Assembly (NCBI RefSeq): GCF_000176235.1
Contig: NZ_ACZV01000004.1
Location: 1,240,001-1,304,000, forward strand
From: Vibrio orientalis CIP 102891 = ATCC 33934
GTDB lineage: Bacteria > Pseudomonadota > Gammaproteobacteria > Enterobacterales > Vibrionaceae
DNA length: 64,000 bases
Direction of reading: 5' to 3'
The translations under genes were made by a program, and so were the position numbers. The notes beneath the pieces were generated by a model that was not told the origin of the DNA, made no database searches, and was given only the letters and a program-made list of their open reading frames with translations. Below are positions 34,467 through 42,366 of the stretch, in pieces; the first letter of the stretch is position 1, and the number at the start of each line of letters is the position of its first letter.

Positions 34467-35681
34467 CTATTTGGTCATTTGATGAACTTGGGCTTTGGTA
34501 ACGGAGTCCAACCTGCGTAGACTTCTCTTCTTCGCGGTTTGAATCTCCCAATGGTCTCTATCGCGTATGTATTTTGGGTTGTCAGCTTTGATACTGGTCG
34601 CCAATACTTGACCGCGTGAGAGACTGAATAAAACACTGCCAGAGATAGACTCGGCAGTGTGGGCGATGAACGCATAGCTCGAGCTTTGCAACAAACTTCC
34701 CCATCGGCCTTCGACAGCCTCTTGAGTCCAAATGTCGTTATGCATTGCTTTTACTTTGAGAACATCAGTAGGTAACGTTGCTGTTTCCAGCAACTTATAT
34801 GCTTTCATAAGGATGTGTGCTGCGGGTGCTTCTCGCACCTCTAAGACTTTTTCATCCTCATCTAGGTGGTCGAACCCTACATATCGACCGATTTCATACG
34901 CGCCAACGTGGTTGTTAATGAAAGCAATTAGGTCTTCAAGTGGCATAGGTAAATCATTGATTGTCACCGGATACCCCTTGCGAAATCCAATTTTCACTTG
35001 GTCCTTATCAAATTGTTTTTCTCTGTTCCATTTCGACCAAGTAAACAATGATTCGGATAAAGTGAAGGCTTCAGGGTCATCAAGAATCCCTGATTCAAAC
35101 TCGCGGCACCACAGATTTGCATCACCGCTGACATTACGTGACTTAAAGCCAACTAAGCCTGAATGAAACAGCTCCGCTGCTTTATCTTCACGAGTTAACG
35201 CCGAATATTCATACGGCGAGCCATAAAAACCTTTATAACCACTCGCTTCGATGGCGCCATTTAAGCGCCTTAAACTGTTTTGCGATTGGTTTGCGGTGTG
35301 AATGATCGCTCCGCAGCCGAGCATTTCGGCCAGAGCCACCGCTTTTTGGACAATGATAGGACGAGATAACGACGAGCTAACCGGGTAATCACCTAGGTAA
35401 AGCGCTTGTGCCTGAATTGCAGATACAAGGCTATGCTCTACAAACTCCGGTTTTGCATCGATTATGCGTAGATCGACACCATAATGATCGGTAATCAGCG
35501 TTAGGTTTTCTTCATCAACCCCCTCGCCTAAGTCAATCGCAACTGCTGTCACTTTTACTTTTGACGTCTTCAAAAGATCCAGCAGATAAGTGCTATCTAA
35601 GCCGCCACTAAATAGCGTAAGCACGTGGTCAACTGACTTTGAGATGGTTTGAATATCTTCAATACTTCTTAGCTTTTTCAT
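34467..35681 (-). CDS. Argininosuccinate synthase-like ligase (diverged ArgG paralogue)
   Basis: 404 aa, close to ArgG length. PP-loop TLFSGGLDSTYLL near 22; then ArgG-like EFVEHSLVSAIQAQALYLGDY and SLSRPIIVQKAV, NLWCREFESGILDDPEAF, and REAPAAHILMKAYKLLE near 300. ArgG's substrate loop HGCTGKGNDQVRF reads HTANQSQNSLRRL here, and the KSRGVYE segment has changed, so the amine or ureido substrate is probably not aspartate plus citrulline. GGAAAGGA before the ATG. Leads a three-gene operon. Confidence 0.8.
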   Translation of the reverse strand: MKKLRSIEDIQTISKSVDHVLTLFSGGLDSTYLLDLLKTSKVKVTAVAIDLGEGVDEENLTLITDHYGVDLRIIDAKPEFVEHSLVSAIQAQALYLGDYPVSSSLSRPIIVQKAVALAEMLGCGAIIHTANQSQNSLRRLNGAIEASGYKGFYGSPYEYSALTREDKAAELFHSGLVGFKSRNVSGDANLWCREFESGILDDPEAFTLSESLFTWSKWNREKQFDKDQVKIGFRKGYPVTINDLPMPLEDLIAFINNHVGAYEIGRYVGFDHLDEDEKVLEVREAPAAHILMKAYKLLETATLPTDVLKVKAMHNDIWTQEAVEGRWGSLLQSSSYAFIAHTAESISGSVLFSLSRGQVLATSIKADNPKYIRDRDHWEIQTAKKRSLRRLDSVTKAQVHQMTK

Positions 35682-35779
35682 GGTGTCCTTTCCATTCGTC
35701 TCTCTTTCATTGACTTATTTAGTATCCATAAGTAACTTAAACGAAACAATACAGCTATTTTGCAAAGGATTTTTGCACC

Positions 35780-36691
35780 ATGGACACAAATAAGCTTATT
35801 CCTCTTCTTTCAGAGATGGCAATCTTCGTAAATGTGGTCGAGTCTGGCAGCTTTTCAAAAACGGCGAAGAAGCTTGGACTTTCACCGTCTTCAGTCAGTC
35901 GTTCGATCACGCGATTGGAAAACGCCCTAGAAGAGAAGCTACTTGAGCGTACTACTCGACAGATGCGTCTAAGTACAACTGGACAAGAGGTTTACAGCTT
36001 ATGTAATGACATGATGAACTCAGCAAAAATGGCCGTCTCTGCCGCACAAGCTGACAAAAGTGAAGTATCTGGCTCCCTACGAGTGGCAGCGCCCAAAGCC
36101 CTTTCTCGCCAAGTATTAATGCCGATGATTCTCGATTTTATTGAAACCTACCCCAACGTTGCATTGCAGTTGAAAGTTGCTGACCATTACATTGATCCTA
36201 TTGGCGATGAGGTGGATGTGATTATTCATATCACTGATAAACCAACTGAAGGACTGATTGCCAGAACACTTGATGAATGTCGCTTAATCATGTGCGCCAG
36301 TCCCAGTTATATCGAACAACATGGTATGCCTATTCACCCTGACGATATCGCGCAGCACAACTGTTTATGTTTAGGCGAAAACCCGCGTGACCGCGTCTGG
36401 GATTTTTCCCATAACTTAAAAAAGGTATCAATTAATGTGAGCGGTTCGTTTGCCGTCAACCACAGTGAAATAAGACGTGAAGCAGTTATTCGTGGTGTAG
36501 GTATCTCCGTTTTCCCTGAATTTGCCATTCGCTCCTATATTGACTCAGGGGAAGTGGTCGAAGTACTAAAAGACTGGCATGTAGGCGGAAACTATCAAGG
36601 GAAGGTTATTGCTCAGTACGCTCAATCGAAATTCATTCCTGGACAAATCAAAACCTTTGTCGAGTACCTACAACAAAGGTTTCAGGCTTAG
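35780..36691 (+). CDS. LysR-family regulator, divergent to the ligase cluster
   Basis: 303 aa. N-terminal HTH (FVNVVESGSFSKTAKKLGLSPSSVSR) and substrate domain typical of the CrgA/AaeR group. AAAGGA before the ATG. It is divergent to the ArgG-like operon with a 98-bp gap, the classic LysR layout, and probably controls it. Only 5 bp separate its stop from the convergent sgrR-like gene. Confidence 0.88.
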   Translation: MDTNKLIPLLSEMAIFVNVVESGSFSKTAKKLGLSPSSVSRSITRLENALEEKLLERTTRQMRLSTTGQEVYSLCNDMMNSAKMAVSAAQADKSEVSGSLRVAAPKALSRQVLMPMILDFIETYPNVALQLKVADHYIDPIGDEVDVIIHITDKPTEGLIARTLDECRLIMCASPSYIEQHGMPIHPDDIAQHNCLCLGENPRDRVWDFSHNLKKVSINVSGSFAVNHSEIRREAVIRGVGISVFPEFAIRSYIDSGEVVEVLKDWHVGGNYQGKVIAQYAQSKFIPGQIKTFVEYLQQRFQA

Positions 36692-36696
36692 CACTT

Positions 36697-38181
36697 TTAA
36701 CCTTGGTTTATCCAAAGCTTGCCCAACTGACACCAACCAAAGCCATCGACTGCACTACCTTTAATACGTTCAGAGACTTCAAGACGAAAGTTCTCTTGCT
36801 TTAGCTCAGTCATGATTCGTTGCTCATTGAGCCACGCTCTTAGATTATTCATCAGGCTTAATGACTTTGTTACATCAGGTTCACTACGAATCGCCTTAAG
36901 CTGAGATTGAATTGCTAGTAACACGTCATCAGCTAGCTTCAAGGTTTCAAATGGACAGCGCAAAAATAGACTTAACCAAGCTGCGTAGCCGTCATCTTCT
37001 TCAATGATACTGCACAGGAGAGCGTCTTTTGTAGCGTGATAATCACCATAATCAATCACAAGCGCACTATCCCCTTGTAGGCCATTCTCGGCAAACAACT
37101 GCTGAGCATCAGAGGTGTCTTCAACCGCCACGACACGTGATTCTTTAGGTATTAATGGATTCGATATCAGCATAAACGTAGCGGGAAAATTGCTCTCTAT
37201 CGTTGCGGTATTCTCTGGCATTTGTATGCGAAGTTGGTTATGAGAACATTGCTTACTTACCGCCCAATCAGGATAAAACCAAATTTCCACGCGGTCGATG
37301 ATTGGCGCTCGGTGACTGTATAACGGATTTCTGTTCAATCGCAGCATGTTGGTCGAGAATACGTCGAGATAAAATGCGCCAGAACCCACCGGGTTTAGAG
37401 ACGCACCATAGCGAAAAATCGACGCTTCAGCCTTGGCAAACATTCGAGGCAAGTGCCAATCCGTTTGATTCAATTTGACTTCAATAACATTGCCAGAAAT
37501 CGCCCTGAACGACTCCACATGTTGATAGCAAGCAGCCCAATGTCGATGAGAGATAAACCCTTCTAGACTTCTAACAATGTCTTGCATACTTAGCGGGTGA
37601 CCATCATGAAACTGAATATTATTTCGCACTTGGAATGTCCAAACCGTGCCATTGGTATTTGACGCCCAGTGGTAAGCTAAATCTCCTTCAAGCTCATTGT
37701 TCGCAACTTTAGTTAAGCGTTGATAGGTTTGCATCACCAGAAAACGCTCTGTTCTGCGTAACACCTTATGAGGATGCAGCGGCTCTATCGCACGATGGAA
37801 AGGGATATAAACAATCTGTTGTGCGCTTGGGTTAGGATGGTTTAAAAAGATCTGAAGTTCTTTACCTGCATCACGTCCGCCAAAACTCAATATCTTTAGC
37901 AGCTCATCGACTCGCCCAAGTTCTGCTAACTGCTCAGCCGCCTGATAGCAGGCATTCATTGGCTCCACTCGGCACTCCAATGATGCTTTTTTATGACGCC
38001 CTGAACTTGCTTGCCAGTTTATCCAACCACTTTCTTCCATCGCTCTAAGCAAGGTAAATACGTACCTTTCAGTCACATGCCACAAAGAAGCGAGTTGACC
38101 AATCTGGCAGTGAGACTCTCCTGGGCCAAACGTACGAAATAGCTGTTCATAGAGTTCTAGCTTACGCTTAAGGTTTTTCAT
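36697..38181 (-). CDS. SgrR-like regulator (wHTH + solute-binding domain)
   Basis: 494 aa. Residues 1-110 form the SgrR-type winged helix (LYEQLFRTFGPGESHCQIGQLASLWHVTERYVF...), the rest an SBP_bac_5-like domain (ELEGDLAYHWASN, WTFQVRNNIQFHDGHPLSMQDIVRSLEGF). E. coli SgrR senses glucose-phosphate stress. No sgrS-like RNA was seen nearby. Overlaps the upstream oxidoreductase gene by 4 bp, so they form a pair. Confidence 0.85.
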   Translation of the reverse strand: MKNLKRKLELYEQLFRTFGPGESHCQIGQLASLWHVTERYVFTLLRAMEESGWINWQASSGRHKKASLECRVEPMNACYQAAEQLAELGRVDELLKILSFGGRDAGKELQIFLNHPNPSAQQIVYIPFHRAIEPLHPHKVLRRTERFLVMQTYQRLTKVANNELEGDLAYHWASNTNGTVWTFQVRNNIQFHDGHPLSMQDIVRSLEGFISHRHWAACYQHVESFRAISGNVIEVKLNQTDWHLPRMFAKAEASIFRYGASLNPVGSGAFYLDVFSTNMLRLNRNPLYSHRAPIIDRVEIWFYPDWAVSKQCSHNQLRIQMPENTATIESNFPATFMLISNPLIPKESRVVAVEDTSDAQQLFAENGLQGDSALVIDYGDYHATKDALLCSIIEEDDGYAAWLSLFLRCPFETLKLADDVLLAIQSQLKAIRSEPDVTKSLSLMNNLRAWLNEQRIMTELKQENFRLEVSERIKGSAVDGFGWCQLGKLWINQG

Positions 38182-39188
38182 ACCGCTTTAAGGTTCTCCA
38201 AACGCGTTAAATGACCTAATCCATTGTCTATCAGCGCTTGCTCCATCGTAGTGAGTACACGCTCCGTCACTTGATGTAAAAGCACATCTGACTTTAGTTC
38301 ATTGTTACTCACCAGTCGCGAAAAGTGATCGATTTCGAACTCGAACCCGTTGCCTTTGGTTTGTGACTCAATAATAGTGGTGATGCCTTTATGCTCAATC
38401 TCAATCAGCTGCGGATTCCACCACTTATCTTGAATCGTAATAGTCAGGTCCTGCGCTTTTAAAACTGCACTGCGCGGCAAATCAGTTGTGATTGAAGAGG
38501 AAATCTTGCCTTTTACCTCACCACTGAAGATAAAACTGGCATCAGTATCGACATGGCATTGTTCTAGCGTATTGAGCATTTTTACCTGAGGTGGTGAAAC
38601 ATCGACGCCCATACCGTGGCATAAATCATAGAAGAGCCACAAGCTATAAACGCCAACATCTAAGGTCGATCCACCTGAAAGCTGATCATTAAAGATAAAC
38701 ACGTTCGGGTCATAGTCATTATGGTTGCCAAACCCGGCTTCAATAGAAGTGAGTTTAATATGATTGTTTTTAAGGTAGGATTTTAGCTCTCGGTAGGCAG
38801 GAAACGTCACTGTTTTCATTGCTTCTAACAGTAAGACACCGTGCTGCTCAGCCAACGCTTTCATCTCTAACCAATCTTTAAGATTGGTAAATGCTGGTTT
38901 TTCGACGAGAACGTGCTTTTTATGGCTTAGAAATAGCTCAGCCAAGGACTTATGATAAGGGTGTACCGTGGCAATATACACAGCTTCTACGTTAGGATCT
39001 TCAGCCATCTCTTGGTATGCCCCATACTGCTCTAGCGCACCAAACTGTTCACCGAAGAACTGAGCTCGCTGCAAATCTCTCGCTGCTACCGCATGTAACT
39101 GACCATGTTGACTAAACTGGGTCAATGCTGTTGCGAAACGCTGAGCAATATTTCCTAAACCCGCGATACCCCACTTAACTCTTCTCAT
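38178..39188 (-). CDS. Gfo/Idh/MocA-family oxidoreductase
   Basis: 336 aa. NAD(P)-binding GIAGLGNIAQRF at the N-terminus, the EKP motif in VLVEKPAFTN near 94, LLLEAMKTVTFPAY, and DVGVYSLWLFYDL near 175. Dehydrogenases of this family act on sugars, polyols and related compounds; E. coli YdgJ-like. AAAAGGAT before the ATG. Translationally coupled to the SgrR-like gene. Substrate unknown. Confidence 0.87.
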   Translation of the reverse strand: MRRVKWGIAGLGNIAQRFATALTQFSQHGQLHAVAARDLQRAQFFGEQFGALEQYGAYQEMAEDPNVEAVYIATVHPYHKSLAELFLSHKKHVLVEKPAFTNLKDWLEMKALAEQHGVLLLEAMKTVTFPAYRELKSYLKNNHIKLTSIEAGFGNHNDYDPNVFIFNDQLSGGSTLDVGVYSLWLFYDLCHGMGVDVSPPQVKMLNTLEQCHVDTDASFIFSGEVKGKISSSITTDLPRSAVLKAQDLTITIQDKWWNPQLIEIEHKGITTIIESQTKGNGFEFEIDHFSRLVSNNELKSDVLLHQVTERVLTTMEQALIDNGLGHLTRLENLKAV

Positions 39189-39339
39189 CTTTTATCCTTT
39201 TACGCTCATATCTTGGATTAAAGAGCATACAGAGGCAGAAGAAAACTAAATAGCGTACAAAATTTCTATTCTGTTCATGGCTTGATGACAAAAGCCACCA
39301 CCTCAGTCTTTCAAAAGCATTGCCATAAGGTTATCAACT

Positions 39340-39357
39340 AAAAATAAAGGCGTATTG
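39340..39357 (+). repeat. 18-bp direct repeat, left copy
   Basis: AAAAATAAAGGCGTATTG, identical to 56123-56140. The two copies bracket the AT-rich signalling/fimbrial region. Both overlap the left arm of a terminator. Confidence 0.7.
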
Positions 39358-39373
39358 CACTCAATACGCCTTT
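39346..39373 (-). terminator. Terminator of the Cys-rich regulator gene
   Basis: Perfect 12-bp stem AAAGGCGTATTG-CACT-CAATACGCCTTT. It lies downstream of the minus-strand wHTH gene, with an A-rich flank giving a U tail on that strand. Confidence 0.85.
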
Positions 39374-39430
39374 GTCTAATCAATTGTTCACTCATTGCCA
39401 ATATCTCAAAACTTACTAAACGCCTCTAAA

Positions 39431-39808
39431 CTAACCTATATTATGTCCTGCTAAATTGGTATTCATTAAGCAATAGCCAAAGCCACGAATGTTGACAACG
39501 TCAAATTCGGTTTTCGACTCTTTAAGAACATTGCGACATTTGTGAATAGTGTGGGTTAAGTTATTATCGGTTACTGGACGTTGCCAAACATAGTCTTTAA
39601 TGCTGTATTTCGACACTATGTGATTTTCCCCATAACGAGAGAATACACATAGCGTACGCACAGTTAGCATCGACATGTTTGTTAGAGAGCTCATCTCTAC
39701 CACCATCTCTTCTTCAACTTTCAGCTTCAATCCTAGATACGTTTGAAGCCTATTTAATTGCTCACACCCCGTGCAAGAACTCAGACTACATACATGCTCA
39801 CATTTCAA
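39431..39808 (-). CDS. Cys-rich ToxR/OmpR-type wHTH regulator
   Basis: 125 aa, no receiver and no membrane segment. Residues 40-118 match the C-terminal winged helix of OmpR/ToxR proteins (SMLTVRTLCVFSRYGE..., LTHTIHKCRNVLKESKTEFDVVNIRGFGYCL). The first 16 residues carry four cysteines, C3-x3-C7-x4-C12-x2-C15, a possible metal or Fe-S site. A target in this locus is likely. The start is uncertain; AAGGCGGT lies 17 bp upstream. Confidence 0.75.
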   Translation of the reverse strand: MKCEHVCSLSSCTGCEQLNRLQTYLGLKLKVEEEMVVEMSSLTNMSMLTVRTLCVFSRYGENHIVSKYSIKDYVWQRPVTDNNLTHTIHKCRNVLKESKTEFDVVNIRGFGYCLMNTNLAGHNIG

Positions 39809-39898
39809 CGAGATACCGCCTTAAATTTTATTTAGCTATCATTACTATCTTACGTATTATGATACCTAATAGTCAGCATGCATATTATAGGAGTGCCA

Positions 39899-40522
39899 CT
39901 ACCTCGCCGTAAGAAAGCTCTCACATGAGTTTACTTTCGGTACAAGATCCATAATATGAGATACATTGAATTTATCGAGAACCCTCTTTTTATATGTCGA
40001 TACGGTTTTATCACTAATATTAAGTCGACGAGCCACTTCTTTATTTCTATGCCCTGCGGTTAGCAACTTAAGTACCGTTAGCTCTCGTTGTGACAAATAA
40101 ACTTCATTAGCTTGTTCGCAATTCTTATGTTTTTTGAATGCATAACCATGTGCAGCTGCCATTAGAGAAGCTTGAAGCGTTTCAATCGAATCTAGACGTG
40201 AGACAATACCCATAATGTTCATAGTGTCGAAAAGTCGCCTGTAAGACGAGGTCATATTCATACTATACGCAATCGTGTAGATATGAGGACGTGACTCTGC
40301 TAGAAAAGTCATCAATTCGGATGCTGCAGACAAATCATTCGTCGGATCAAATATTATACCGTGCACCGGTTTAGTCTGTAAGATCGCCTCAACATCAGAA
40401 CAATCACTGAGAGCGTAGACATTTCCAACAAATGGTTGGCTAGCAACAAGTTCTGTCAAAGAGTGACGTAATAGTGGCTGCGGTTCGATAACAATAAAAT
40501 GAATTGAATTGTCTTGTAACAT
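39899..40522 (-). CDS. NarL/FixJ-type regulator with degenerate receiver
   Basis: 207 aa from the ATG at 40522 (GAGG 5 bases upstream); a longer frame to 40558 lacks a ribosome site. The receiver is degenerate: the acidic pair is EP (VIEPQPLL), the phospho-Asp position reads FDPTND, and the conserved Lys is not seen (IVSRLDS). The LuxR-type HTH is intact (LSQRELTVLKLLTAGHRNKEVARRLNISDKTVSTYKKRVLDKF). It may act without phosphorylation. Its HTH closely resembles that of the next regulator, suggesting duplication. Confidence 0.85.
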   Translation of the reverse strand: MLQDNSIHFIVIEPQPLLRHSLTELVASQPFVGNVYALSDCSDVEAILQTKPVHGIIFDPTNDLSAASELMTFLAESRPHIYTIAYSMNMTSSYRRLFDTMNIMGIVSRLDSIETLQASLMAAAHGYAFKKHKNCEQANEVYLSQRELTVLKLLTAGHRNKEVARRLNISDKTVSTYKKRVLDKFNVSHIMDLVPKVNSCESFLTAR

Positions 40523-40591
40523 GACTACCTCGTAGATTGATTGATTTGAGTAATCCATTACCGAGGTTTCATAATAGGGGGTTTTGTTTTA

Positions 40592-40620
40592 CTTTGGGGA
40601 AAAGTTAGTTTTCCCCAAAG
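40592..40620. promoter_or_regulatory. 12-bp palindrome between the two NarL-type genes
   Basis: CTTTGGGGAAAA (40592-40603) and TTTTCCCCAAAG (40609-40620) are exact inverted copies with a 5-nt spacer. No U run follows on either strand, so it is more likely an operator for the downstream regulator gene than a terminator. Confidence 0.5.
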
Positions 40621-40624
40621 GATA

Positions 40625-41224
40625 TCACTTTAAGATATAGCTCGAATTTTTGACAAGCATGAAAACTGATCTCACATCATATTTGTCGAGGATTCGACGT
40701 TTATACGTACTCACCGTTTTTTCACTGATGTCCATCCTTCTAGCAATTTCCTTATTGGTATGTCCATCGAGTAGCAATCTCAGTACAGAGCTCTCGCGAG
40801 TAGAGAGTTTTATTGCACCAGTTCCTTGAGTGGAAGCAGCATTCGCCTGACGGAAATAAGTGTAACCACTGTTCACCGCTTTAATCGCGTCAGCCACACG
40901 AGAGACGCTTTCTTTCTTATCTAAATAACCTGAAGCGCCAGCACTAATCGCTAAATCAGAGCACAATTTTTCATCTTTACTTGAAACAACGATCACTTTG
41001 CCATCAAAACCAAAGCCTTTTGCTTTATGCAGCAAGTCAAAACCGTCATCGTCGCCCAACTCGATATCTAATATTAGTATATCGACCTTATTTTCCGCCA
41101 AATATACAAAGGCTTTCTTGGCATTAAAAGCTTGCACTATCGTTGCGTTTTCAAAGTTATCTTCTATTACGTTTTTAAGTGCCGCACATACTAGTGGATG
41201 ATCATCAACGATCAAAATATTCAT
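40625..41224 (-). CDS. NarL/FixJ-type response regulator (Roc/Sad A-like)
   Basis: 199 aa. Complete receiver: acidic pair in LIVDDHPLV, phospho-Asp in LILDIELGDDDG, Lys in GYLDKKES. LuxR HTH at the C-terminus (LSTRESSVLRLLLDGHTNKEIARRMDISEKTVSTYKRRILDKYDV). Start is the ATG at 41224, which shares a base with the stop of the REC-EAL gene (TGATG). Likely DNA-binding output of the adjacent hybrid kinase. Confidence 0.9.
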   Translation of the reverse strand: MNILIVDDHPLVCAALKNVIEDNFENATIVQAFNAKKAFVYLAENKVDILILDIELGDDDGFDLLHKAKGFGFDGKVIVVSSKDEKLCSDLAISAGASGYLDKKESVSRVADAIKAVNSGYTYFRQANAASTQGTGAIKLSTRESSVLRLLLDGHTNKEIARRMDISEKTVSTYKRRILDKYDVRSVFMLVKNSSYILK

Positions 41225-42366
41225 CAATTAGACCTCTCTATTTGGGGGCTTGGTTTACCTAATAGAAAACCCTGACATATATCAAATTTTAACTCTTGAG
41301 CTAATCGAAGTAGGTCATGATTTTCTACTCCCTCTGCTACAGTTTGAATATTCAACTCTCGACAAACTGAAACGATATTCTTTATCAAGGCATACGTTTT
41401 TTCGTCTTCGTTTCCAGCGAGGAGAAGTTGCCTAGATATCTTAAGTTCATGAAATGAAAGATTTGCAAGTTTTCTAAATGTCGCATGATCGTCACCAAAG
41501 TCATCAATAGAAAACTTCACACCAACTAGAGATAACTTATTAAAAGCGTATAAAAATGCGCTATCCAATAGGTAACTTCTCCCCTCTGTAATCTCTATAA
41601 TGATTTGATCGAAATCAAAGTCAAATGACTCTACTAAATCAATGATCGAATTCACCATACCTGGGTTTACAAAGATATCAGGCGGTGCATTTATCGAAAA
41701 CGATACATCGGTTCCATTTCGCTTCCAATAACGTATCGCTTTCTCTAAGCTAAGTAAAAAAAGCTGGCAATAAAAACTTGTTGGTAATTCATCTGTTAAA
41801 AAACGAGCGGCTGGTATTGTCCCTTGTATAGGATGCTCAAAACGGGACAACACCTCATAGCCGACCGTTTTTTCTGATTCTGTTGCCACTTTTTTCTGAT
41901 AGTAATTCACTATCTGATTTCGATACAAAGCGGTAAGCAAGTCATGTAGTTGAAAGTCGTCATCCAAACCTGTTGGCTTTATGCTTTCGCTTAGCTTTAG
42001 CGACTGTAACGTTTCCTCTAATGTGTCGATGCAAAAGGGCTTTTGTAAAAAGTTAACGTGTTTAAACCCAAGTTGATTGGCCATTAACACCACAGATTGA
42101 GAAAACCCCTGAGCAATAGAGCTAATCATTAATATAGGTACAGATTTATCAATCGATGCAAGTTTGCGAAGAAAATCCAGACCATCACATACGGGCATAT
42201 CCACGTCACAAATGATCAGTTCAAATGTCTCGGTAGCTAAAATTCTAGACGCAATCTCGCCATTTTTCGCATGCTGCACAGTATCAGCCCCGAGGTCATT
42301 TAAATAAACACTCGTGACTTCTCTATCAATATTACTATCATCAATCAATAAAACATTGTTATACAT
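41224..42366 (-). CDS. REC-EAL response regulator (c-di-GMP phosphodiesterase)
   Basis: 380 aa. Receiver 1-125 with acidic pair in LIDDSN and phospho-Asp D58 region CDVDMPVCDG; EAL domain from about 145. Catalytic pattern present: E in YEVLSRF, N in SINAPP, E in IEITEG, DD in SIDDFG, K in ELKISRQ, E in VAEGVEN, Q in CQGFLLGKP. Probably an active phosphodiesterase whose activity depends on the receiver, as in Pseudomonas RocR. Start ATG 42366, 8 bp inside the kinase gene. Confidence 0.88.
   Translation of the reverse strand: MYNNVLLIDDSNIDREVTSVYLNDLGADTVQHAKNGEIASRILATETFELIICDVDMPVCDGLDFLRKLASIDKSVPILMISSIAQGFSQSVVLMANQLGFKHVNFLQKPFCIDTLEETLQSLKLSESIKPTGLDDDFQLHDLLTALYRNQIVNYYQKKVATESEKTVGYEVLSRFEHPIQGTIPAARFLTDELPTSFYCQLFLLSLEKAIRYWKRNGTDVSFSINAPPDIFVNPGMVNSIIDLVESFDFDFDQIIIEITEGRSYLLDSAFLYAFNKLSLVGVKFSIDDFGDDHATFRKLANLSFHELKISRQLLLAGNEDEKTYALIKNIVSVCRELNIQTVAEGVENHDLLRLAQELKFDICQGFLLGKPSPQIERSN

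Noticed and set aside
36697..38181. sgrS small RNA beside the SgrR-like gene
   Set aside because: No intergenic space for it; the gene is packed between a 5-bp gap and a 4-bp overlap.
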